A DNA stretch of 64,000 nucleotides from Arthrobacter sp. ISL-30 (GTDB lineage: Bacteria > Actinomycetota > Actinomycetes > Actinomycetales > Micrococcaceae). A program made the position numbers and the translations under genes. The notes beneath the pieces are model-generated. The model searched no databases. It saw only the letters and a list, made by a program, of their open reading frames with translations, and was not told the origin of the DNA. Numbering within the stretch: the first letter of the stretch is position 1; each line of letters opens with the position of its first letter. This document shows, piece by piece, positions 51,123 to 59,218 of this stretch. Location: the NCBI RefSeq assembly GCF_018613855.1, contig NZ_JAGGPK010000022.1, positions 62,001 to 126,000 of the forward strand. The letters run 5' to 3'.

Positions 51123-52349
51123 ATGGCCAAAAAGTCCATAATTTCCCGGGCCCTGGAATTCTTTGAATCCAGGCCGTCGACTCCTCCAGCGGCCCCCATC
51201 CCGGCGACCGACCGCAGCACAACCCCGGGCACAACAGCTCCACCCAATATGGCCACGCCACCACCAAACTTGTGGGCCACGGGCCTTGGCCGAACATCCA
51301 TCAGATGCGCCCAGGTCCTGCTGATTCTTGCCCTCGCCAGCGTGGCGGTTTACGGACTCCTCCAGATCCGGCTGCTGGTGATTCCAGTGCTCATTGCCCT
51401 GATCCTGGCCGCGGCCATCGGCCCATTCGTGAACCTGTTGAGGCGTCGCGGCGTACCCGGCGCGCTCGCCACCGGCGTGGCCTTCCTAAGCATCCTCGCG
51501 CTCCTTGCCCTTGCGGTGACCGTGATCGTGATGTCCGTGCGCAACCAGTGGGACGAGCTTGTAGCGCAGGCATCCGAAGGCCTGGACGAGCTGCAGTCCT
51601 TCCTCCTGACAGGGCCGTTCCCTATCGACCAGGAGCAGCTCAACCAGGCCCGGCAGGGCGTTATCGACTTCGCCACAAGCTCCCAGGCCCGCTCCGGCGC
51701 ATTGTCCGGACTGTCCCTGGCCACGGAATTCCTGGCCGGCGCCAGCCTCATGGCCGTCATCCTATTCTTTTTGCTCAAGGACGGCGCCAAGATCTGGAAT
51801 TTCCTGCTGAGGCCCTTCAGCGGAGCCAAAGAGCTCAAGCTGCGGCGGGTGGGGACCCGGACAATGGAAGTGCTGGGCGGGTACGTACGCGGCACCACCA
51901 TCGTTGCCTTGGTCGATACCGTGGCCATCGGTGCTGCCTTGCTGATCTTGCAGGTTCCACTGGCCTTTCCGCTGGCCATGATCGTATTCCTCGGCGCGTA
52001 TATTCCCTTGGTGGGGGCCACTGTGGCAGGCATCCTGGCTGCGCTGGTCGCCCTCGTAGCCAAGGGGCCCGTTGTTGCGCTGATCGTCGTCATCGTGGTG
52101 ATTGCTGTGAACCAGCTGGAAGGCGACCTCCTGCAACCAGTTGTCATGGGGAAGTCCCTCCAGCTCCATGCCCTGGTGATCCTCATGGCACTGACGGCCG
52201 GAACCATCCTTGCCGGCATTGTGGGGGCGGTCCTCTCCGTTCCACTGGCGGCGGTGGTCTGGGCCATCATCCAGGTCTGGACGGCCGAAGACCCCCGGCT
52301 TGAACCCATGAATCCGGACCTTCCGCCTGCACACACGCAGCCCACATAG
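51123..52349 (+). CDS. AI-2E family transporter
   Basis: 408 residues from ATG 51123. A Pro/Thr-rich cytosolic start, then seven to eight helices: LLVIPVLIALILAAAIGPFV, VGATVAGILAALVALVAKGP and NQLEGDLLQPVVMGKSLQLH, the AI-2E (UPF0118) hallmark. Members export autoinducer-2 or act as Na+/H+ antiporters. Single gene; the 234 bases after it hold nothing that I recognise. Confidence 0.88.
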   Translation: MAKKSIISRALEFFESRPSTPPAAPIPATDRSTTPGTTAPPNMATPPPNLWATGLGRTSIRCAQVLLILALASVAVYGLLQIRLLVIPVLIALILAAAIGPFVNLLRRRGVPGALATGVAFLSILALLALAVTVIVMSVRNQWDELVAQASEGLDELQSFLLTGPFPIDQEQLNQARQGVIDFATSSQARSGALSGLSLATEFLAGASLMAVILFFLLKDGAKIWNFLLRPFSGAKELKLRRVGTRTMEVLGGYVRGTTIVALVDTVAIGAALLILQVPLAFPLAMIVFLGAYIPLVGATVAGILAALVALVAKGPVVALIVVIVVIAVNQLEGDLLQPVVMGKSLQLHALVILMALTAGTILAGIVGAVLSVPLAAVVWAIIQVWTAEDPRLEPMNPDLPPAHTQPT

Positions 52350-52583
52350 CTGTACTCCATTCCGCTCGGTGGTACGCCAACGGCAGGATTTGGGGCCACG
52401 TTGGCAGCGGCTTCGGGCAACAATCCAAGTAGCTTGGGCGGAATCTTTCGCCAAAAGACGAGTAGTCACCGCCGAAAATAGAGTACGAACTACTCGTGCC
52501 CACGGTATGCCACTCCCAGTACGTTTGATTTCCGCGGCGGTCGACGGCGACTGCTGTTACGCATCTCATTACTGGGGGTCTCA

Positions 52584-54950
52584 ATGCGCAACGCACTACT
52601 TTCTTCTGCCCTGCCACCGTCCGGCGACAGGCCGTGGCGACTGACACGTCGGCTGGCCGGCGCCGTCGTCGTTCCTGGCATCATTACCGGAATGCTGGTG
52701 TTCACTCCGCCGGCTATGGCCGCGCCCACTCCAACGGCGTCGGGAATCTGCACCGGGGTGGTGAGCCAAACTGCACACCGGGGCACTGTCCAGGAGAACC
52801 TTCTCAAGGCAGCCGCCCGGAAGAACGCCGAGCTCATCGCGAAGCTCCAGGCCGAGAAATCGGCACTGGAGGCAAGTGCGGCCTCGTTGCAGGTCGAAAT
52901 CGCCTCGGCAGACACGGCAATTGCCGCCCTTGACGCGGAAGAGTTGCAGCTCACCAGCGACCTCGCGACGACGAGCAAGTCCCTTGCAGCGCTTGAGGCC
53001 TTGAAGGCCTCTACTGAATCCGAGGCTGCTGCCACAGCCGCCCAGCTGGCCAATCTGCAGGCTGAGCGCGACGGCGTCCAAAGCAAGCTCACGCCGCTGC
53101 TGGCTGAGCTCGCCACGGCACAGACTACGGCTGCCCAACTCAAAGCAGAAGCTGACGGCGTACAGGGCGACATTGCCGCACTCGAGGGACGCATCGGTGC
53201 TGCTGAGACAGAGTTGGCGGGGTTGGACGCTGTTGCGAAAACTGCAGCTGACGCGCTGACAGCCAAGAATGGCCAGATCGCGGCAGCCGAAGGTGAACTT
53301 TCGACGCTTGAGGGAGTGGCCGCTGCTGCCGCTGCGGCAGTGGTCGCTGCCACAAAGGCCGTGAATGACGCGGAGACGGAGCTTGTGCGCCTCACTGCCG
53401 AAGGGAACACGGCGAAAGCGGTGCTCGATGCCCAGGTGGCAGCCGTACGTAATGCAAAGGCCACTCTTGCCAGACTGGAGGGCGCGGCTGATCAGGCGGT
53501 TGCTGACCTGACTGCCAAGGAAGGCGAGGTAGCTAAGGCCCAGGGCGAGCTGGCCGCCCTGCAGATCGCCGCGGACGATGCGGCGGGAGCCTTGGCCGCC
53601 AAGACCTCGCAGGTCACGCAAGCCCAGGCAGAGCTCCTGGTACTTCAAGCCGCCGCCGCGAAGGCAGCCGACGCCGTTGCTGCAAATGCGGCGGCGATTG
53701 ATGAACTTGCTCGGGGCATCGCCGGACTGGAATCCACGATCTCTGGTTTGAACTCGAAGATTAGGGTGAAGCAGGAACAGCTTCAGACGGCGCAGACAGA
53801 ACTCGCGGCGTTGGAAAGGCAAAAGGCAATGCTGGTGGCCCAGATTGACGCATTGACCACAAGCATTGACGGAATTAAGGGCAATTCGAACAAGAAGCGG
53901 GACCTAATCGAGGAGCGGGACGCCAAGCAGCTTGTACTTAATGGAGTGAACACGCAGATCACGGACAAGAACGCTCAAATCGAAGGGCTCTCTGGTCAAC
54001 TGACGACGCTCCAAGGCCAAGTTAATACCCTCAACTCCCAACTCCTTGCCAAGCAGCAGCAAAGCAGCGCCCTGCAACAGCAGGCCGCGCCGCTGCAAGC
54101 TGCACTGACAGAGGCCAATGCCGCCGTCGCCACCAAAGAAAGCGAAATCATAGGCCTGCAGGGGCAACTTCCAGCGCTCCAATCTGCGGTGGCTGACGCG
54201 AACGCCGCTGTTACGGCGAAGCAAGGCGAGTTGTCGGACCTCCACAGTCAGCTTCCCGGACTGCAGGCCAATGTCGTTTCCGCGCAGGATGCCGTCTCGG
54301 CACAGGCAAAGGTGGTCGCGGATCTTGAAGCAGCCCTTCCTGGCCTCACCCAAGGAGTTGCTGAAGCTGAAGCCGCCATCTCCGCCCAGAAGCTGGCACT
54401 GGACGGGTTGCGCAGCGAATTGGTTGGCGCGGAAGCGAAGCTGGCCGGAGCCAATCAGGACGTTGAGGCCAAGAAGGCGGAGATCGCGGCGTTCAAGGCC
54501 GAACTCCCTGCCCTCCAGGATGCACTGGCCGCGGCAGATAATGCAGTGGCCACCAAGAAGGCTGAGATAGTCGCCTTGAACGCGGAGATGGACTCCCTCG
54601 TGGCCACGCTAACGGGGCTCAACGCCCAAATTGCGGCCAAGGAAGCCGAGGTCCTTTCCCTCCAGGGCAGGGTTGCCCCGCTGAAGGATCAACTGGATAA
54701 GCTGAATGGCGATATCAGCGCAGCGGAAGCCGCCTTGAGCAGCCTGCAGGCGCAGGTAGCCTCACTGGATGCGCAGCTCACAGCGGCACAAATCACTCTA
54801 CGCGGCCTTGGGGGGCAGAAGAATGCCAACAAGGATGCCATCACTGCGCAGAAAGCCACAGTCCTGACCCTTCAGGAGCAGCTCGGAACGGTCCAGAAGC
54901 AGATCCAAGCCATCGACGGCACTATCGCCCTGGGTGGGTGTGTGGCGTGA
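52584..54950 (+). CDS. Secreted long coiled-coil protein with two terminal cysteines
   Basis: 788 residues. Signal peptide with a Gly/Val core and a cut near AMA-AP (about 46), then almost only heptad-type Ala/Leu/Gln/Glu/Lys helices from 60 to 785, with QAEKSALEASAASLQVEIAS-type repeats. There are exactly two Cys, at 56 (SGICTG) and 786 (LGGCVA), and hardly any aromatic residue. The only break in the heptads is a polar KGNSNKKRDLIEERD segment at about 432-446, near the exact middle. No enzymatic domain. An extracellular rod or tether is plausible; function unknown. Confidence 0.8.
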   Translation: MRNALLSSALPPSGDRPWRLTRRLAGAVVVPGIITGMLVFTPPAMAAPTPTASGICTGVVSQTAHRGTVQENLLKAAARKNAELIAKLQAEKSALEASAASLQVEIASADTAIAALDAEELQLTSDLATTSKSLAALEALKASTESEAAATAAQLANLQAERDGVQSKLTPLLAELATAQTTAAQLKAEADGVQGDIAALEGRIGAAETELAGLDAVAKTAADALTAKNGQIAAAEGELSTLEGVAAAAAAAVVAATKAVNDAETELVRLTAEGNTAKAVLDAQVAAVRNAKATLARLEGAADQAVADLTAKEGEVAKAQGELAALQIAADDAAGALAAKTSQVTQAQAELLVLQAAAAKAADAVAANAAAIDELARGIAGLESTISGLNSKIRVKQEQLQTAQTELAALERQKAMLVAQIDALTTSIDGIKGNSNKKRDLIEERDAKQLVLNGVNTQITDKNAQIEGLSGQLTTLQGQVNTLNSQLLAKQQQSSALQQQAAPLQAALTEANAAVATKESEIIGLQGQLPALQSAVADANAAVTAKQGELSDLHSQLPGLQANVVSAQDAVSAQAKVVADLEAALPGLTQGVAEAEAAISAQKLALDGLRSELVGAEAKLAGANQDVEAKKAEIAAFKAELPALQDALAAADNAVATKKAEIVALNAEMDSLVATLTGLNAQIAAKEAEVLSLQGRVAPLKDQLDKLNGDISAAEAALSSLQAQVASLDAQLTAAQITLRGLGGQKNANKDAITAQKATVLTLQEQLGTVQKQIQAIDGTIALGGCVA

Positions 54951-54990
54951 CGTGGGCCCGATCCTCGGATCGGGCTGCCATACCTCTCGC

Positions 54991-55013
54991 AAGCCGGACT
55001 GGGCCGGCTTTTT
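54991..55013 (+). terminator. Terminator after the coiled-coil gene
   Basis: AAGCCGG, loop ACTGGG, CCGGCTT, then TTT. A second hairpin without T-run lies just before it (GCCCGATC-CTCG-GATCGGGC, 54956-54975). Confidence 0.75.
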
Positions 55014-55046
55014 GGGGCATAAGTGTCTCGCGGGGGACATAAGGAA

Positions 55047-55072
55047 GGGACCGGGCGCATGCGCCCGGTCCC
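55047..55072 (-). terminator. Terminator of the WXG100 gene
   Basis: GGGACCGGGCGC and GCGCCCGGTCCC form a 12-bp stem around AT; on the minus strand the stem is followed by TTCCTT. Confidence 0.7.
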
Positions 55073-55095
55073 TCGTCCTGTTTGAGTCACTCGCT

Positions 55096-55359
55096 TTAGC
55101 GGGAGGCCTGCTCCTGCTCGGCAGCGTTCTGCGTGGCGCGCTTTCCGGCTTCCTGGAGGGCCTGGGCCACCTTGTTCAGCGCCGTCATGTGCTGGCCCTG
55201 CCACTCGTTGCGGAACTTGTCAGCGTCCGGACCCTTCCAGTCCGTGGCGGCCAGGACTTTGTTCAGCGTGTTGCGCTGGTTCTCGATCTCGTTCGAACCG
55301 GCCTGCAGCTTGGTGCCCAGGTTCTTCAGCTGCGCAATGTCTGCACCCCAAATAGCCAT
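55096..55359 (-). CDS. WXG100 family (ESAT-6-like) protein
   Basis: 87 residues. Two helices around the W-x-G turn (ATDWKGPDADKFRNEW, with the conserved Trp-Lys-Gly), N-terminal MAIWGADIAQLKNLGTKLQA and a Gln/Glu/Ala-rich end. It lacks a classic signal peptide, as ESX/type VII substrates do. There is no EccC or EssC gene in the window. The convergent coiled-coil gene is the only possible partner seen here. Confidence 0.85.
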   Translation of the reverse strand: MAIWGADIAQLKNLGTKLQAGSNEIENQRNTLNKVLAATDWKGPDADKFRNEWQGQHMTALNKVAQALQEAGKRATQNAAEQEQASR

Positions 55360-55683
55360 CAGATAACTCCTTCGATTGTCACGGACCCGAACCCTTCGGC
55401 ATCCCCAGCGGCCTCCGGCTCATCCGGAAGTTCCAGTGACACCAAGCTATCCCTGCGATCGACAGACCGTCGATGGGCACGCCTCCCCATGCAGGACTCC
55501 CCATCCGCTGTCCGCCTTCCGGACGGGCGCCTGATTCTGCTCGATTAAACCTTCCATGGCCCGGTCTGGTCCCGCCGTTCCGGACCGGGCTCGTGTGCGA
55601 AGGCGAATGATCCGGCAGAATCCGACGCCCAGGCCGGCCCTATACCGTCGACGGGTAGGGGCGCTCGTCCTAGAGTGATTAAC
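55360..55683. other. Gene-free divergent gap
   Basis: 324 bases between the WXG100 gene (minus) and the DUF2277 gene (plus). It must contain both promoters. I see no strong hairpin, repeat or operator. Confidence 0.5.
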
Positions 55684-55956
55684 ATGTGCCGCAATATCCG
55701 AACCTTGCATAATTTCGAGCCGCGCGCCACGTCCGCTGAGGTGGAGGCTGCCGCCCTGCAATACGTGCGCAAGATCAGCGGCAGCACCAAGCCCTCGAAG
55801 GCGAACGAGGAGATCTTCGAGGAGGCTGTCCACGAGATAGCCCACATCACCCAGCACCTCCTGGACCACCTGACCTCCCACGCACCTGCCCGAAACAGGG
55901 ACGAAGAAGCCGCCAAGGCCAAGGCCCGGGCGGCTGTCCGGTTTGGTACCGCGTAG
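55684..55956 (+). CDS. DUF2277 family protein
   Basis: 90 residues from ATG 55684. MCRNIRTLHNFEPRATSAEV and EAAALQYVRKISGSTKPSKA match DUF2277; an Ala/Arg-rich acidic-basic helix closes the protein. The family is small, cytosolic and uncharacterised. A GTG three codons upstream is also in frame. Confidence 0.85.
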   Translation: MCRNIRTLHNFEPRATSAEVEAAALQYVRKISGSTKPSKANEEIFEEAVHEIAHITQHLLDHLTSHAPARNRDEEAAKAKARAAVRFGTA

Positions 55957-55964
55957 GCCCAAGT

Positions 55965-56020
55965 AACTGGCAGTTGTTGTCGTTTTCAGGCCGGATAACG
56001 ACAACAAGTGCGATTCAGTT
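55965..56020. repeat. Long palindrome at a convergent junction (copy 2)
   Basis: TTGTTGTCGTT (55974-55984) is mirrored by AACGACAACAA (55997-56007), with AACTG/CAGTT at the outside. It shares the TTGTTGTCG...CGACAACAA core and the following TCAGTTGGGT with the copy at 37072-37127. It lies between the ends of the DUF2277 and copA genes. Confidence 0.8.
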
Positions 56021-56031
56021 GGGTGGGGGAT

Positions 56032-58431
56032 TCACTTCCCGAACGCCCGCAGCCGCAGCGAGTTTGCGACTACCAGCACCGAGCTCGCCGCCATCGCCGC
56101 GCCTGCAATCATGGGGTTGAGCAGGCCCAGGGCTGCGATGGGGATGCCGATTGCGTTGTAGAAGAAGGCCCAGAACAGGTTCATCTTGATGGTGGCTAGG
56201 GTCTTCCGTGACAGCCGGATGGCTTGCACCAATTGCCGGAGTTCGCTGCCCATGACGGTCAGATCCGACGCCTCTATAGCCACGTCCGTGCCCGAGCCCA
56301 TCGCGATCCCCAGATCCGCCTGGGCCAGGGCGGCAGCATCATTGACGCCGTCGCCCGCCATGGCCACGGTGGCACCTTGAGCCTGGAGCTTCCGAACCGC
56401 TTCCACTTTCCCTTCCGGCAGGACTCCCGCGAACACGTCGCCTGCAGGAATTCCGACGGCGGCCGCTACTTGGGCGGCAACGGCGGCATTATCGCCAGTC
56501 AGCAGCATGGGACGAATGCCAAGCTCCTTGAGTGCGGCGATGGCGGCGGCGGAATCAGGTTTGAGGGTATCCCGGAGGCTCACGATCCCCGCTGCTTCGC
56601 CGTCCACGGCTACCCAGATAGCGGTGGCGCCGGCCGCTTCCTCTGAGTCGAAAGCCTTCTGCTGGTCGGCAGCCGGCATGATTCCGTTTTCTTCAAGCCA
56701 ACCCTGCCGCCCGACCACAACAGTGCGCACAGCGCCGTCCAACGCAACCTTGCCGCGAACTCCGCCTCCGGGAGCGGAACGGAAGTCCTCGACGGCGGGC
56801 AGCGCGCCGGCGTCGGGCATTACGCCCTTGGCTGCGGCGGCGATTGCGTGCGCAATCGGATGTTCTGACGCCGATTCGACGGACCCCGCCAGCACCAACA
56901 GGATGTCTTCCGACAGCTCAGAGACAGAGACGGGACGTGTCACGGCAAGCTTCCCAGTAGTCACTGTGCCGGTCTTGTCCAGCAGGATGGTGTCCACGGT
57001 GCGGGTATCCTCGAGGACCTGAGGGCCCTTGATCAGGATGCCCAGCTGGGCTCCGCGACCGGTCCCGGTGAGCAACCCTACGGGGGTGGCCAGGCCAAGG
57101 GCGCAGGGGCAGGCGATCACCAGCACGGCAACACCGGCGGTGAAGGATGCGTTGAGGTCGCCGGTAACGACCAGCCAGGTGACGAAGGTGAGGAGCGCGA
57201 TGACCAGCACCACGGGCACGAAGACGGCACTGATGCGGTCGGCGAGCCTAGCGATGGGAGCCTTCCCTGTCTGTGCCTGGCTGACCAGCCGTCCGATTTG
57301 AGCCAGTGTGGTGTCCGAACCGACCCGCGTTGCGCGCACCAGCAGCCGGCCCGAAGTGTTGATGGTTGCGCCCGTGACCGGGCTGTCCGGTCCAACTTCC
57401 ACGGGCACGGACTCACCCGTTATGAGGGAGGCATCGACGGCGGACGCGCCGTGAAGGACCACGCCATCGGTGGCGATCTTCTCGCCGGGCCGGACCACGA
57501 AGACGTCGCCCACTTCAAGCAGGCCTGCCGGAATCTTGTGCTCGACGCCGTCACGCAGGATGGTCGCATCCTTGGCTCCGAGGCTTAGGAGTGCTTTGAG
57601 GGCGTTGCCCGCCTTCTGCTTGGCGTTGGCCTCAAGGTACCGCCCCAGCAGCAGGAACGTGGTGACGACGGCGGCCACTTCGAAGTAGAGTCCCCCGCCC
57701 ATTCCATCCATGCCCTCCATGCCGGGATGTTCCGTCATGAGGGGATCGGCGATCAGCTGCCAGGCGGAGAAGGCGTAAGCCGCGAGAACTCCAAGGGACA
57801 CCAAAGTGTCCATGGTGGACGCCAAGTGACGGGCGTTGATGGCCGCGGCCCTGTGGAAGGGCCACGCAGCCCAGCTCACCACGGGTAGCGCCAGCAGTGC
57901 CGCAACCCAGCCCCAGTGCGCGAACTGGAACGCCGGGACCATCGACATCGCGAAGACCGGAACCGTGAGGATCGCGGCGACAATCAGCCGGGGGAGCAGG
58001 AGCCTGGCGGCTGGACCATGGGCGACGTGGTCCTCGTGTTCCGGGGCGTCTGGTTCCGTCCGCTCCTCACCGGCGTCGTCGGACACGTCGGCCACCGAGG
58101 TTCCGCTGGTCGAGCTTGTCGAGACCTGGTGGTGGGCGTCTGCTTCGGTGGGCGAGATTGTCGGGACCGGGTGGGGGTGCTTGTTGGTGGACTCGCGGAC
58201 GCGGGCCTTGTAGCCCGTTCCGTTTACCGTGTCTACTATTTGTTGGTCTGTGATGTCTGCCGGGACTGTGACGTGGGCGGATTCGAGGGGGAGGTTTACT
58301 GTGGCCTCAACTCCCTCCAGTTTGCCGAGCTTTCTTTCGACCCTGTTCACGCAGGAGGCGCAGGTCATGCCCTCGATGTCGAGCTCGATGATCCTGGTAT
58401 CTGGCTGGTGGAGCGTTTCGCTGCTGCTCAC
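56032..58431 (-). CDS. copA: Copper-translocating P1B-type ATPase
   Basis: 799 residues. N-terminal HMA domain with GMTCASCVNRVERKLGKLEG near residue 20, a long Ser/Thr/Glu/His linker, eight helices, the CPC motif (ACPCALGLATPVG), phosphorylation site LLDKTGTVTTGK, HP motif ASEHPIAHAI and GDGVNDAAALAQADLGIAM. It exports Cu(I) out of the cytosol. It is the last gene of csoR-copZ-copA and ends beside a palindrome. Confidence 0.93.
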   Translation of the reverse strand: MSSSETLHQPDTRIIELDIEGMTCASCVNRVERKLGKLEGVEATVNLPLESAHVTVPADITDQQIVDTVNGTGYKARVRESTNKHPHPVPTISPTEADAHHQVSTSSTSGTSVADVSDDAGEERTEPDAPEHEDHVAHGPAARLLLPRLIVAAILTVPVFAMSMVPAFQFAHWGWVAALLALPVVSWAAWPFHRAAAINARHLASTMDTLVSLGVLAAYAFSAWQLIADPLMTEHPGMEGMDGMGGGLYFEVAAVVTTFLLLGRYLEANAKQKAGNALKALLSLGAKDATILRDGVEHKIPAGLLEVGDVFVVRPGEKIATDGVVLHGASAVDASLITGESVPVEVGPDSPVTGATINTSGRLLVRATRVGSDTTLAQIGRLVSQAQTGKAPIARLADRISAVFVPVVLVIALLTFVTWLVVTGDLNASFTAGVAVLVIACPCALGLATPVGLLTGTGRGAQLGILIKGPQVLEDTRTVDTILLDKTGTVTTGKLAVTRPVSVSELSEDILLVLAGSVESASEHPIAHAIAAAAKGVMPDAGALPAVEDFRSAPGGGVRGKVALDGAVRTVVVGRQGWLEENGIMPAADQQKAFDSEEAAGATAIWVAVDGEAAGIVSLRDTLKPDSAAAIAALKELGIRPMLLTGDNAAVAAQVAAAVGIPAGDVFAGVLPEGKVEAVRKLQAQGATVAMAGDGVNDAAALAQADLGIAMGSGTDVAIEASDLTVMGSELRQLVQAIRLSRKTLATIKMNLFWAFFYNAIGIPIAALGLLNPMIAGAAMAASSVLVVANSLRLRAFGK

Positions 58432-58440
58432 CCTGGCCTC

Positions 58441-58683
58441 CTAGGCTTCGTTGGCAACAACCAGGTAGCCGGCTTCGGCGACGGCTTCGCCGATTTCCGC
58501 GGGAGACAGTTCCTTCGTGGACGTGATGGTCACGGTGGAGACTCCACCTGAGTTGAGGTCGACGTCGACGTTCTCCACGCCGGTAAGGGCCTCGAGTTCC
58601 TCGCTCACCGAAGACACGCAGTGTCCGCAGGTCATACCGGCAACGCTGACGTTGGTCTTGATGGTGGAAGTGTTCTGGCCCAT
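58441..58683 (-). CDS. copZ: Copper chaperone (heavy-metal-associated domain)
   Basis: 80 residues from ATG 58683, with AAAGGAG at a proper distance; the longer upstream frame is rejected. One HMA fold: NVSVAGMTCGHCVSSVSEEL (Cu ligands in GMTCGHC), then AVAEAGYLVVAN. It carries Cu(I) to copA, nine bases downstream. Confidence 0.93.
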   Translation of the reverse strand: MGQNTSTIKTNVSVAGMTCGHCVSSVSEELEALTGVENVDVDLNSGGVSTVTITSTKELSPAEIGEAVAEAGYLVVANEA

Positions 58684-58732
58684 GATGTGCTCCTTTGTGG
58701 TGAGTCTGATGAAGTGGTGGGATCCGGCGGTG

Positions 58733-59080
58733 TTACCGCAGCAGTCTGCCGATGGCATCGGTGGCCTCCTTGACCTTGAAGTCGAGCTGTTCGGCGCGGA
58801 CAACGGCATCCGGCTCGGACGCCGCCCCAATGACGCAGTGGCCAATGTGTTCCTCCATAAGGCCAAGGCTCACGGCGTGCAGGGCCTTGTTCACTGCGGC
58901 CACTTGGGTGAGGATGTCGATGCAGTACTTGTCCTCCTCCACCATGCGGGCGATGCCGCGGACCTGCCCTTCGATCCGCTTGAGCCTGCGCAGGTAGGCG
59001 TCCTTGTTTGAGGTGTATCCATGGCTCGCGTCAGCAGCGGGCGTGTGATGCGCCAGAAGTGCGTCTTCCATTCCGTTCAT
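58733..59080 (-). CDS. csoR: CsoR-type copper-sensing repressor
   Basis: 115 residues from ATG 59080 (MNGMEDALLAHHTPAADASH). All-helical DUF156: LRRLKRIEGQVRGIARMVEE, then KYCIDILTQVAAVNKALHAV and LMEEHIGHCV, giving the Cys...His...Cys copper ligands. Copper binding releases it from DNA. The two perfect operators just upstream are its expected sites, so the operon is self-regulated. Confidence 0.92.
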   Translation of the reverse strand: MNGMEDALLAHHTPAADASHGYTSNKDAYLRRLKRIEGQVRGIARMVEEDKYCIDILTQVAAVNKALHAVSLGLMEEHIGHCVIGAASEPDAVVRAEQLDFKVKEATDAIGRLLR

Positions 59081-59092
59081 GAACCTAAAGTA

Positions 59093-59133
59093 ATACCCCC
59101 TAGGGGTATCAGTCAAGTACCCCCTAGGGGTAT
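59093..59133. promoter_or_regulatory. Two CsoR operator palindromes
   Basis: TACCCCCTAGGGGTA occurs twice: within 59093-59109 and within 59117-59133, 24 bases centre to centre. Each is a perfect inverted repeat (GGGGTA/TACCCC around CTAG), typical of CsoR sites. They lie 13 bases upstream of the csoR start. Confidence 0.9.
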
Positions 59134-59138
59134 TGGCC

Positions 59139-59172
59139 AAAAAAGGGCGCCCGACGGGAAGGCCGGGCGCCC
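59139..59172 (-). terminator. Terminator of the arabinofuranosidase gene
   Basis: GGGCGCCCG (59172-59164 read on the minus strand) pairs with CGGGCGCCC (59153-59145), followed by TTTTTT. It insulates the copper operon from the gene upstream. Confidence 0.88.
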
Positions 59173-59218
59173 GAAGCTCCAGATTTTGGTGGAGCCTATG
59201 AATTAGTAGACGCTATTT

